From an uncultured Eubacteriales bacterium (GTDB lineage: Bacteria > Bacillota > Clostridia > Oscillospirales > Oscillospiraceae), in NCBI GenBank assembly GCA_900544945.1, contig UQXG01000051.1, forward strand, positions 1-13,567: a stretch of DNA of 13,567 nucleotides, given 5' to 3'. A program made the position numbers and the translations under genes. Positions 1 through 6,352 of the stretch are shown here, piece after piece (the stretch's first letter is position 1; each line of letters opens with the position of its first letter). The notes under the pieces were generated by a model. That model had not been told where the DNA came from, ran no database searches, and worked only from the letters and a program-made list of their open reading frames with translations.

Positions 1-9
1 CCCTTCAGG

Positions 10-40
10 CAATTAAAATCTTTTTTAAAGATTTTAATTG
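10..40. repeat. AT-rich perfect hairpin beyond the metG terminator
   Basis: Positions 10-23 and 27-40 are perfect inverse complements (14 bp) with a 3-base TTT loop on the plus strand. It is very AT-rich, unlike the GC-rich genes around it. It lies just downstream of the metG terminator in the direction of metG transcription. It could be a second or bidirectional terminator belonging to a gene beyond the window edge, but no long U-run follows it on either strand. Only the symmetry is seen; the function is inferred. Confidence 0.5.
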
Positions 41-50
41 GAGTTCAGTA

Positions 51-100
51 TGAAAGAAAAATGCCATTGTGAAACGGCAAACCGATTCACAATGACATTT
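51..100 (-). terminator. Intrinsic terminator of metG
   Basis: On the minus strand, 8 bases after the metG stop codon, positions 100-86 pair with 73-59 in a 15-bp stem (one G-U wobble). The inner part continues the pairing with CGG/CCG around a TTTG loop. The 3' side runs into TTTTTCTTT (about 61-52). A long stem followed by a U-rich tract is the standard Rho-independent layout, so metG transcription should end here. Confidence 0.85.
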
Positions 101-108
101 CTTTTGAG

Positions 109-2067
109 TTAGCAGAGCTTGGCGCCGGCGGGGATGGCATCATCCAGCATCACAAGATGCAGCTTCTCCTGCCCCTGCTCGGTGTGGACGGCGGACAGCA
201 GCATACCGCAGCTCTCCTTGCCCATCATCTTTCTGGGAGGCAGGTTCACAATGGCCACCAGGGTCTTGCCCACCAGCTCCTCAGGCTTGTAGAACTTGGC
301 AATGCCGGACAAAATCTGCCGATCGGTGCCGGTGCCGTCGTCCAGCGTGAACTGGAGGAGCTTGTCGCTCTTCTTCACATTCTGGCAGGCCTTGACCTTT
401 ACCGCCCGGAAGTCGCTCTTGCAGAAGGTGTCAAAATCCACCTTTTCTTCCGTCAGAGGCTCGATCTCGATGGCGGGCTTGGCAGGCTTGTTCAGAGCCT
501 CCAGCTCGGCCAGTTCCTTGTCCATATCGATTCTGGGGAACAGAGCGGGGCCAGCCACCGTAGCCACGTCAGAAGGCAGCACGCCGAAGGTATTCAGGCT
601 GTCCCAGTCCATCCGGGGACTGCCCAGCCGCTTGGCGATCTCCTCGGAGGTTCCGGGCATGAAGGGGCTGAGCAGACCGCCGCAGACGCGGATGGTCTCC
701 AGCAGATTATACAGCACCCGAGCCAGACGGGGCTTGTCCGCCTCGTTCTTCGCCAGCACCCAGGGAGCGTTCTCGTCGATATACTTGTTGGCCCGGGAGA
801 TGACCTTGAACACAACGCCCAGGCCGTTCTGGAAGGCGAACTTCTCCATCTCCGCCTCGTACTGATCCCGCAGAGCGGACACCATGCCCACAAGCTCGGC
901 GTCCTTCTCTTCATCGACCAGCTGCTCAGCGGGCAAATGCTCGCCGAAATACTTCTGCGCCATGGCAACGGTACGGGATACCAGGTTGCCCAGGTCGTTG
1001 GCCAGGTCTACGTTGATGGTGTTGATCAGGGACTCGTTGGAGAAATTGCCGTCGGAGCCGAAGGGGAAGGTTCGCAGCAGGAAGAACCGGAGGGCATCCA
1101 CGCCGAACCGCTGGGACAGAATATAGGGATCCACCACGTTGCCCTTGGACTTGGACATTTTGCCGCCGTCCAGCAGCAGCCAGCCGTGGCCGTAGACCTT
1201 TTTGGGAAGGGGCAGATTCAGGCTCATGAGCATGGCAGGCCAGATAATGGAGTGGAACCGGACAATCTCCTTGCCCACAAAGTGCACGTCCGCAGGCCAG
1301 AACTTGTCCAGGTCGTCGTACTTGTCGTTTTCAAAGCCCAGGGCGGTCATATAGTTGAAGAGGGCATCGATCCACACATAGACCACATGACCCGGGTCAA
1401 AGTCCACGGGCACGCCCCAGGTAAAGCTGGTGCGGGATACGCACAGGTCTTCCAGGCCGGGCTTGATGAAGTTGTTGATCATCTCGTTGACCCGGCTGCG
1501 AGGCTCCAGGAAATCCGTGTTTTCCAGCAGGTCCCGCACCCGGTCGGCATACTTGGAAAGACGGAAGAAATAGGCTTCCTCCTCCGCGTCCTGCACCTCC
1601 CGGCCGCAGTCCGGGCACTTACCATCCACCAGCTGGCTCTCCGTCCAGAAGGACTCGCAGGGCTTGCAATATTTACCCTTGTAGGTGCCCTTGTAGATGT
1701 CACCGTTGTCGTGCATCTTCTTGAAAATTTTCTGGATAGCCGCCACATGGTAGTCATCGGTGGTGCGGATGAACCGGTCGTAGGAAATATTCATCAGCTT
1801 CCACAGATCCAGCACGCCCTTCTCCCCGGTGACGATGTTGTCCACGAACTGCTTGGGGGTAACGCCGACCTCCTTGGCCTTGTCCTCGATCTTCTGGCCG
1901 TGCTCATCGGTGCCGGTGAGGAACATCACGTTGTAGCCCTGAAGCCGCTTGAACCGGGCCATGGTGTCCGTTGCCACGGTACAATAGGCGTGGCCGATAT
2001 GCAGCTTGGCGGACGGGTAGTAAATGGGGGTGGTAATATAGTAGTTTCCCCTGCACTTTTCGCACAT
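109..2067 (-). CDS. metG: Methionyl-tRNA synthetase (MetRS)
   Basis: This cytosolic class I aminoacyl-tRNA synthetase charges tRNA-Met with methionine using ATP. The 652-residue product has the HIGH motif at residues 23-26, KMSKS at 303-307, and a zinc knuckle with cysteines 134, 137, 151 and 154. After the anticodon-binding helical domain, residues ~543-652 form a C-terminal EMAP/Trbp111-like tRNA-binding domain that normally dimerises the enzyme. The length fits Bacillus/Clostridium MetRS. The ATG start is fixed by AGGAGG (2081-2076) eight bases upstream. An unusual N-terminal MCEKC adds a cysteine pair just before the catalytic core. The gene has its own promoter and a T-box leader, so it is expected to be induced when uncharged tRNA-Met accumulates. 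It has no functional link to the eut genes upstream. Identification is secure. Confidence 0.97.
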   Translation of the reverse strand: MCEKCRGNYYITTPIYYPSAKLHIGHAYCTVATDTMARFKRLQGYNVMFLTGTDEHGQKIEDKAKEVGVTPKQFVDNIVTGEKGVLDLWKLMNISYDRFIRTTDDYHVAAIQKIFKKMHDNGDIYKGTYKGKYCKPCESFWTESQLVDGKCPDCGREVQDAEEEAYFFRLSKYADRVRDLLENTDFLEPRSRVNEMINNFIKPGLEDLCVSRTSFTWGVPVDFDPGHVVYVWIDALFNYMTALGFENDKYDDLDKFWPADVHFVGKEIVRFHSIIWPAMLMSLNLPLPKKVYGHGWLLLDGGKMSKSKGNVVDPYILSQRFGVDALRFFLLRTFPFGSDGNFSNESLINTINVDLANDLGNLVSRTVAMAQKYFGEHLPAEQLVDEEKDAELVGMVSALRDQYEAEMEKFAFQNGLGVVFKVISRANKYIDENAPWVLAKNEADKPRLARVLYNLLETIRVCGGLLSPFMPGTSEEIAKRLGSPRMDWDSLNTFGVLPSDVATVAGPALFPRIDMDKELAELEALNKPAKPAIEIEPLTEEKVDFDTFCKSDFRAVKVKACQNVKKSDKLLQFTLDDGTGTDRQILSGIAKFYKPEELVGKTLVAIVNLPPRKMMGKESCGMLLSAVHTEQGQEKLHLVMLDDAIPAGAKLC

Positions 2068-2075
2068 AAGTATCT

Positions 2076-2081
2076 CCTCCT
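2076..2081 (-). promoter_or_regulatory. metG ribosome binding site
   Basis: A perfect AGGAGG on the minus strand lies 8 bases before the ATG at 2067, downstream of the terminator U-tract (2092-2088). It fixes the metG start. Confidence 0.85.
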
Positions 2082-2087
2082 GAACAT

Positions 2088-2344
2088 AAAAAGCCGCCTT
2101 TGAATTTAGGGAAACTCTGAATAAACCGTCTGCGGCTGGATAGCGGATCTTTTGCTCCCAGACTGCAGTTCGGAAAACGGGAAATATAGCACAGCCGTTG
2201 CCAGCGAAGCTGGCTTACGGATGTGGCATACCCCTTGCGGGTGCATACAGTATTCCACCGTTTTCTGAACCTTGTCTGGAAACAAAATCTCTCGCTACCA
2301 GCTCTTGCCGATTTAATCAGAGTCCCCCTTGATCCAAGGGCGAC
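2088..2344 (-). terminator. Split T-box terminator: two arms separated by an inserted palindrome
   Basis: On the minus strand the 5' arm GTCGCCCTTGGATCAA (2344-2329) lies directly after the T-box core, where clostridial T-boxes carry the 5' arm of their terminator. The matching 3' arm, TTCAAAGGCGGC followed by five T (2104-2088), is about 225 bases further on. Joining the two outside 2328-2109 restores a compact hairpin, GTCGCCCTT/AAAGGCGGC with a GGATC loop, one G-U wobble and one C-A mismatch, followed by a U-run. The intervening 220 bases are themselves a long palindrome, so in RNA the arms could still be brought together at the base of a giant hairpin. The arms and U-run are seen; whether the terminator still works is unknown. 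Confidence 0.7.
2109..2328. mobile_element. MITE-like palindromic element (~220 bp, non-coding)
   Basis: The left end read on plus (GGGAAACTCTGAATAAACC from 2109) and the right end read on minus (GGGGGACTCTGATTAAATC from 2328) align as imperfect terminal inverted repeats of about 70 bp, roughly three quarters identical by eye. They share blocks such as ACTCTGA, GCTGG, TAGCG, TTTTG, CCAGAC and GAAAACGG. The centre is a perfect hairpin, GCCAGC-GAA-GCTGGC (2200-2214), and the right arm holds an extra small stem with a GCAA loop on the minus strand (about 2226-2248). No ORF is present. The nine bases on each side (2100-2108 ttgaattta; 2329-2337 ttgatccaa) match at 5 of 9, so any target duplication is degraded or absent. 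Size, long inverted ends and lack of coding suggest a non-autonomous transposon; the parent family is not recognised. Confidence 0.7.
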
Positions 2345-2552
2345 AAAAATTGACGCGGTACCACCTTGATTCGCGCACGGAAGGTGCGCCTCTCAAATGC
2401 CTGTAACGGGACATCCCCGGGGATTCCTACCTATCGAAACCCCGGCTCCAAGACCATGTTCTTCCGCCTTCCCCGTGCCCTCTCCCACCAAATGAGGGCT
2501 CTCTGACCGCTTCCGACGAAATACTCTTCTTTTCAGCGCCTTTTTCTGTAAC
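2345..2552 (-). ncRNA. T-box riboswitch leader of metG (Met specifier AUG)
   Basis: The minus strand carries the T-box core AAGGTGGTACCGCG (2367-2354). Its UGGU bulge should pair with the 3' ACCA end of tRNA, and the variable U fits the A73 discriminator base of tRNA-Met. Upstream, the stem I signatures AGAGAGCC and GGTGGGAG are present. The specifier region reads GAACATGGTCTTGGAGC, with AUG at 2457-2455 matching the methionine codon of the gene it controls. A GCGCAC/GTGCGC hairpin (about 2389-2373) sits just before the antiterminator, in the place of stem III. In this family, uncharged tRNA stabilises the antiterminator and allows read-through. The terminator that should follow directly is interrupted, as described in its own entry. 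The transcript start near 2552 is inferred from the promoter. Confidence 0.92.
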
Positions 2553-2558
2553 CCCGTC

Positions 2559-2588
2559 ATTATAGCCCTTACTTGCGCGATTTGTCAA
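2559..2588 (-). promoter_or_regulatory. Sigma-A promoter of the metG T-box transcript
   Basis: On the minus strand a consensus -35 TTGACA (2588-2583) and a consensus -10 TATAAT (2564-2559) are separated by 18 bases. Both hexamers are perfect, which suggests a strong vegetative promoter. Transcription should start near 2552, just before stem I of the T-box. The TGA stop codon of eutH (2587-2585) lies inside the -35 hexamer, so the promoter begins exactly where the preceding gene ends. Confidence 0.9.
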
Positions 2589-3667
2589 GCCTTTTCCGAT
2601 TTTCGGGTCAGAATCCAGGCGGCGGCAATGGCCGTGAGGCCGCCCACCAGCTTGCCCACAATCATGGCCCCCATCATTTCCGGGGCAAACCCGGCGGTAA
2701 AGCCCAGGTGATCGCCGAAGACAAAGGCTCCGGAAACGGCGAAGGCGATATTCACAACCTTTCCCCGCTCGTTCATGTCCTTCACCATGCCGAAGGCGGC
2801 AATGGAATTGGCCAAGCTGGCAAGAAGTCCCGCCGCCGCGGCATCGTTGATGCCAAGAAGCCCTCCGGCGGCAAGCAGAGGCTTTCGCAGCAGCTTCGTC
2901 AGCACGAACACCAGGGGAAAAGCCCCGGCCAGGACGATGGCGATGATGCCTACGGTTTCAAAGCCCTCGGAAATGGGCTCCATGCCCCGGATAATGGGGT
3001 AGCCCGTCAAGGCCTCGCCGATGGCTGCCGCCAGACCCACGGTGGCCACCGCCACCACCAGCTTGCCGAAGACCTCAAAACCCCGCACCATGGCATTTTC
3101 CGCCCGCCAAAGGCCAAGGGCGATGAGCAGGGCAATGAGCACGATGGGCACGAGATTGCGCAGTACCATGGGTAACGGAAAGCCTGCCGTCAGGCCTCCT
3201 GCCAGCACGCCTAACGGAATGGTCACGATGCCGCAGAGAATGCCCTTGGCCATCACGGGACGGTCTTCTTCCCGCAGGATGCCCATGGCCACAGGAATGG
3301 TGAACACCACGGTAGCGCCTAGCATGGAGCCGGTGATGACCCCGCCCAGAGCCGCCGCCTGAGGGTCGTTGGTCAACTGCCGAGCCAGGGCTCCGCCGCC
3401 CATGTCGCAGGCCAGCAGACTCCCGGCAAACATGGCAGGGTCTGCCCCCAGAAAGGTGTAAACGGGCACCACCACCGGCTTCAAAAGGGCTGCCAGCACC
3501 GGGGCAAGACAGACGATTCCCACCATGGCCAAGGCCAGAGAGCCCATGGCCAGGATTCCCTCTTCAAATTCCTTGCCCAGACCCCAGCGGTTGCCGAATA
3601 TCCGGTCGATGGCGCCTAAAACGGCAAAGCCCGCCATAATCGCAATGAGTATTTCGTGAAATGACAT
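2585..3667 (-). CDS. eutH: Ethanolamine transporter EutH
   Basis: This integral membrane permease brings ethanolamine into the cell; in the family it matters most when ethanolamine is scarce or protonated. The 360-residue product is almost entirely hydrophobic, with about ten membrane helices, and shows family segments such as LLACDMGGGALARQL, GFETVGIIAIVLAGAFPLV and FGDHLGFTAG. The length is slightly below the ~400 residues usual for the family. The ATG at 3667 starts 2 bases after the eutN stop, with AGGGA just upstream, so it is the last cistron of the eut operon. The protein ends in a short charged tail, and its TGA stop forms part of the metG -35 box. No terminator of its own is visible downstream. 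Identification is confident. Confidence 0.95.
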   Translation of the reverse strand: MSFHEILIAIMAGFAVLGAIDRIFGNRWGLGKEFEEGILAMGSLALAMVGIVCLAPVLAALLKPVVVPVYTFLGADPAMFAGSLLACDMGGGALARQLTNDPQAAALGGVITGSMLGATVVFTIPVAMGILREEDRPVMAKGILCGIVTIPLGVLAGGLTAGFPLPMVLRNLVPIVLIALLIALGLWRAENAMVRGFEVFGKLVVAVATVGLAAAIGEALTGYPIIRGMEPISEGFETVGIIAIVLAGAFPLVFVLTKLLRKPLLAAGGLLGINDAAAAGLLASLANSIAAFGMVKDMNERGKVVNIAFAVSGAFVFGDHLGFTAGFAPEMMGAMIVGKLVGGLTAIAAAWILTRKSEKA

Positions 3668-3669
3668 GG

Positions 3670-3906
3670 CTATCCCTGCTTCTCGTCCACAATCGCGACA
3701 ACGGCGGCATCCACCGGGGCATCCATGCAGTACCGGGAGGCCACGGTTCCCGTGGCCAGCAGCACCCGGTCGCCGGTTCCGGCTCCCACCTGGTCTGCCG
3801 CCACGATTTTCTCTCCCTCTGCCTCCACCACCAGAAAGGTCTGGCCCTGCAAGCAGGCCGCCTTCCGGGTAGCCCAGATGGAGCCTACCACTTTTCCAAC
3901 CTTCAT
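3670..3906 (-). CDS. eutN: Microcompartment vertex protein EutN (BMC-P, EutN/CcmL family)
   Basis: Proteins of this family form pentamers that cap the vertices of bacterial microcompartments. The 78-residue sequence shows the family signature at the N-terminus (GKVVGSIWATRK, then LVVEA) and the central AADQVGAGTGDRVLLATG block, and ends with PVDAAVVAIVD. It is shorter than the ~95 residues typical of EutN, ending soon after the last conserved strand. The ATG at 3906 overlaps the TGA of the preceding gene (ATGA), with GGAGGG upstream, so translation is probably coupled. It is the only pentameric shell gene in the window and therefore presumably closes the shell built by EutM and EutL. Confidence 0.93.
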   Translation of the reverse strand: MKVGKVVGSIWATRKAACLQGQTFLVVEAEGEKIVAADQVGAGTGDRVLLATGTVASRYCMDAPVDAAVVAIVDEKQG

Positions 3907-4301
3907 TTTGTTCCCTCCATAATCTCCCGAGCCAGGGGCGTCAGCACCGCCCCCGGAGCCGGCTGCCGTCCCTGACTTCGCAGAAGCCGGGCTTCCTCGG
4001 CGGTGATGAGTTTCTTCCGGCCTCCGTCGGTAAAGAGCACGCCCCAGTTTTTCAGCTCCCGCTGGGCGGCCGTCAGACTGCCGGACAGGGCCCGGTTTTT
4101 CGGTGCTTCCGGCAAGCCCGGCGTGTAAAGGTACACGCTTTTTCCCTGAGCCAGAGCTTCCAACACCGGCTGGCTGCGAAATTGCAGCAGCTCCGATAAG
4201 GACAGGGAGCCGATGACCACCGCCTCAAAGGGTGGCTCCGTTACATATTCATAGCCAAAGTTCAAAGGCGGCTCCCGACCTAACAAAAATGCACGGGTCA
4301 T
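3903..4301 (-). CDS. Ethanolamine utilisation protein of unknown function (TIGR02536-like)
   Basis: The 132-residue soluble protein resembles, from memory, the TIGR02536 family found only in Firmicutes eut operons (the Clostridioides difficile cluster has one between eutD and eutN); this was not checked by search. Its biochemical role is not known to me. Visible features are a hydrophobic beta-type segment (FEAVVIGSLSLSELLQF), a short KSVYLYTPG strand suggesting an alpha/beta nucleotide- or flavin-type core, and a basic C-terminal half (GGRKKLITAEEARLLRSQGR). There are no membrane segments or signal peptide. It may be shorter at the N-terminus than other members. It overlaps its upstream neighbour pduL by 4 bases (ATGA at 4301-4298) and its downstream neighbour eutN in the same way, so it is made in fixed ratio with a core enzyme and a shell vertex protein. 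Confidence 0.72.
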   Translation of the reverse strand: MTRAFLLGREPPLNFGYEYVTEPPFEAVVIGSLSLSELLQFRSQPVLEALAQGKSVYLYTPGLPEAPKNRALSGSLTAAQRELKNWGVLFTDGGRKKLITAEEARLLRSQGRQPAPGAVLTPLAREIMEGTK

Positions 4302-4903
4302 GGAAGCAGCCTCCCCAAATCTCCCTTTCGAAAGCCGCAGGCGTTGGCTTCGTCGTAGTCCAGGTGCACGAAGCTGGCAAACTCCGGGCTGACCCGGACG
4401 GCCAAGTCTTCAAAGATCACCGGCCGGGCGGTGTAGGTTTGAAGCTTTACATTCTGGCCGTTTTTCACGCCGAACCGGGCGGCATCCTCCGGGGTCAGGT
4501 GCACATGCCGCTGGGCGGCGATGACCCCTTGAGAGAGCACTACCTGCCCCCGCTCCCCTTCCAGGATTGCACCGGGAGTCCCCGCCACGTCTCCGGACAG
4601 GCGCACCGGGGGCGAAATACCCAGAGTTCTGCCGTCGGTGAGAGATATCTCCACCTGAGTCGCTTTCCGCTCCGGGCCCAGAACGGCCACGTTCCGGAAG
4701 CTTCCCTTAGGCCCCGTCACCGTCACCCGCTCCTTTGCCAGATACTGCCCGGGCTGAGACAAAGGCCGCTCTGGGGTCAGGCTGTGTCCGAAGAGAGTCT
4801 GCGCCTGAGCGGCGGTGACGTGGACGTGCCGCCCGGAGGCCTCCAGCTCCACAAACAGCCGCCCGGCAATCGCCTGGGCAAGCTGCACCAATGGTTCGCC
4901 CAT
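4298..4903 (-). CDS. pduL: PduL-type phosphate acyltransferase (EutD role)
   Basis: This zinc-dependent phosphotransacylase converts acetyl-CoA and phosphate into acetyl-phosphate and recycles CoA inside the microcompartment. It is unrelated in fold to the Pta-type EutD of enteric bacteria. Two HVH zinc motifs (H26/H28 and H133/H135) and a third histidine in FVHLDYDEANACG (H180) match the duplicated PduL fold, and R101 in PVRLSG fits the conserved active-site arginine. I take the start at 4903: AGGAGG lies 6 bases before it, whereas the alternative ATG at 4909 directly abuts that site; the choice changes two residues. A short helix (EPLVQLAQAIAGRL) precedes the first domain and is close to the form of a targeting peptide, but lacks the usual linker. 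The gap to eutE is about 10 bases, and the gene overlaps the next one by 4. Confidence 0.93.
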   Translation of the reverse strand: MGEPLVQLAQAIAGRLFVELEASGRHVHVTAAQAQTLFGHSLTPERPLSQPGQYLAKERVTVTGPKGSFRNVAVLGPERKATQVEISLTDGRTLGISPPVRLSGDVAGTPGAILEGERGQVVLSQGVIAAQRHVHLTPEDAARFGVKNGQNVKLQTYTARPVIFEDLAVRVSPEFASFVHLDYDEANACGFRKGDLGRLLP

Positions 4904-4913
4904 ACCCATCCTC

Positions 4914-6341
4914 CTAGTGCTCCAGCCGTTCCAGAATTTTCTGGGCCAGCAGCTCCACCAGCTCCGGGCTGTGCACCGGTTCCGGCTTCGATTCTTTCCT
5001 GCCCCAGGCCACCCGGCGGATATTGATTAAATCCAGGGGCGAAATATTATTGGAGGAAACGCTTCCCCCCGCCGCCCCACAGCCTAAGGTCAGCGCCGGA
5101 AACAGGCCTGTCTCCGCACCGATGCCTCCCAGCGCCGCCGGGGTGTTCACGAGAAAGCGGGAGACTGGAATCTTTTCCGCGAATTTCCGGATAACCCTTT
5201 CCTCTTCCGCGTGGATGGAAAAGGTGTGGCCCCGACCCTCAAAATCCAGGATTTCCATACATTTGGCAAGGACTTCGTCCTCGCTGTCCATCACATAAAA
5301 GCCCAACACCGGACAGAGCTTTTCCATGGAATAGGGGCAGGCCATGCCAGTCCCCCGCTCCCGGGCTACCAGGATTCTGGTGTCCGGCGGCACAGTGATT
5401 CCGGCAAGTTCCGCAAGGTAAGGCGCGGTTTTTCCCACTATCTGCGGGTTCATCGTTCCGTCCGGTCGGAACAGAACGGAAGCCAGCTTTTTTCCGTCTT
5501 CGTCAGACAGGAAGCAGTAGCCCTGCCGCCTGGCCTCCGCCACAACCTGTTCCTCCTGGGCACGCTCAATGATAAGGCTCTGCTCAGAGGCGCAGACCGT
5601 GCCGTTGTCAAAGGTTTTCGACCGGGCAATTTTGGCAAGTGCCTCAGGAATATCCGCGCTGTGGTGAAGATAAGCAGGGCCGTTCCCGGCTCCCACGCCG
5701 ATGGCGGGCTTGCCGGAGGAATAGGCCGCTTTTACCATACCGGGGCCGCCGGTGGCAAGAATCAGCCGCACCGGCTCCGCACCCATCAGCTCCTGACAAC
5801 CGGCAAGCGTCGGAATCGTCAGGCACTGAACGCTTCCCGCCGGAGCACCGGCGGCCTCTGCCGCCTGGGCTACAATCTTCACCGCCGCCAAAGTGCAGTT
5901 CAACGCCTTGGGATGGGGCGAAAACACGATGGGGTTTCCCGCCTTCAGGGCGATGATGGCCTTATAGCACACGGTGGAGGTAGGGTTGGTGCTGGGGACG
6001 ATGGCGGCAATGACCCCCACCGGCACGCCGATTTCCCAAATTCCTTCCTCCGCACGTTTTCGCAGAAGGCCTACGGTTTTCATGCCCCGCACCGCCTTTG
6101 CCACGGTTTCCGAGGCAAAGCGGTTCTTGGTTGTCTTATCCGGCACATTGCCAAAGCCCGTTTCTTCCACGGCAAGCTTTGCCAGAGCCTCCGCCTGAGC
6201 GGAGAATGCGGAAGCGATTGCCTCCACGATGGCATCCAGCTTCTCCTGGGGAAAATCCGCCAGAAGATGCTGAGCCTTTTCCGCCTGTCGGGTCAAATCC
6301 CTTGCCTCCTGCCGGGCGGCCAAATCCTTGTGAAATTCCAT
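4914..6341 (-). CDS. eutE: CoA-acylating acetaldehyde dehydrogenase EutE
   Basis: It oxidises acetaldehyde with NAD+ and CoA to acetyl-CoA within the microcompartment. The 475-residue product is a full-length aldehyde dehydrogenase, with the catalytic cysteine C250 in NGTVCASEQS, the cofactor region VPSTNPTSTVCYKA (from 115), and LILATGGPGMVKAAYSSGKP (194-213), all typical of the EutE/PduP/AdhE-N group. After the core ends (NNISPLDLINIRRVAWG) a charged linker leads to an amphipathic terminal helix, ELVELLAQKILERLEH, which looks like an encapsulation peptide. The start is ATG 6341 (MEFHKD), supported by GGGGGA upstream and by family alignment; an in-frame upstream extension would run into eutB and is rejected. 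The gap to eutB is 11 bases. Confidence 0.95.
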   Translation of the reverse strand: MEFHKDLAARQEARDLTRQAEKAQHLLADFPQEKLDAIVEAIASAFSAQAEALAKLAVEETGFGNVPDKTTKNRFASETVAKAVRGMKTVGLLRKRAEEGIWEIGVPVGVIAAIVPSTNPTSTVCYKAIIALKAGNPIVFSPHPKALNCTLAAVKIVAQAAEAAGAPAGSVQCLTIPTLAGCQELMGAEPVRLILATGGPGMVKAAYSSGKPAIGVGAGNGPAYLHHSADIPEALAKIARSKTFDNGTVCASEQSLIIERAQEEQVVAEARRQGYCFLSDEDGKKLASVLFRPDGTMNPQIVGKTAPYLAELAGITVPPDTRILVARERGTGMACPYSMEKLCPVLGFYVMDSEDEVLAKCMEILDFEGRGHTFSIHAEEERVIRKFAEKIPVSRFLVNTPAALGGIGAETGLFPALTLGCGAAGGSVSSNNISPLDLINIRRVAWGRKESKPEPVHSPELVELLAQKILERLEH

Positions 6342-6352
6342 ATCTTTTCCCC

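Noticed and set aside
157..2103. 648-codon open frame on the plus strand opposite metG
   Set aside because: It is the antisense of metG, a high-GC shadow with no ribosome binding site, and the sequence resembles no known family.
2100..2337. Clean 9-bp target-site duplication around the palindromic element
   Set aside because: The flanks ttgaattta and ttgatccaa agree at only 5 of 9 positions, which is too weak to claim; it may be a decayed duplication.
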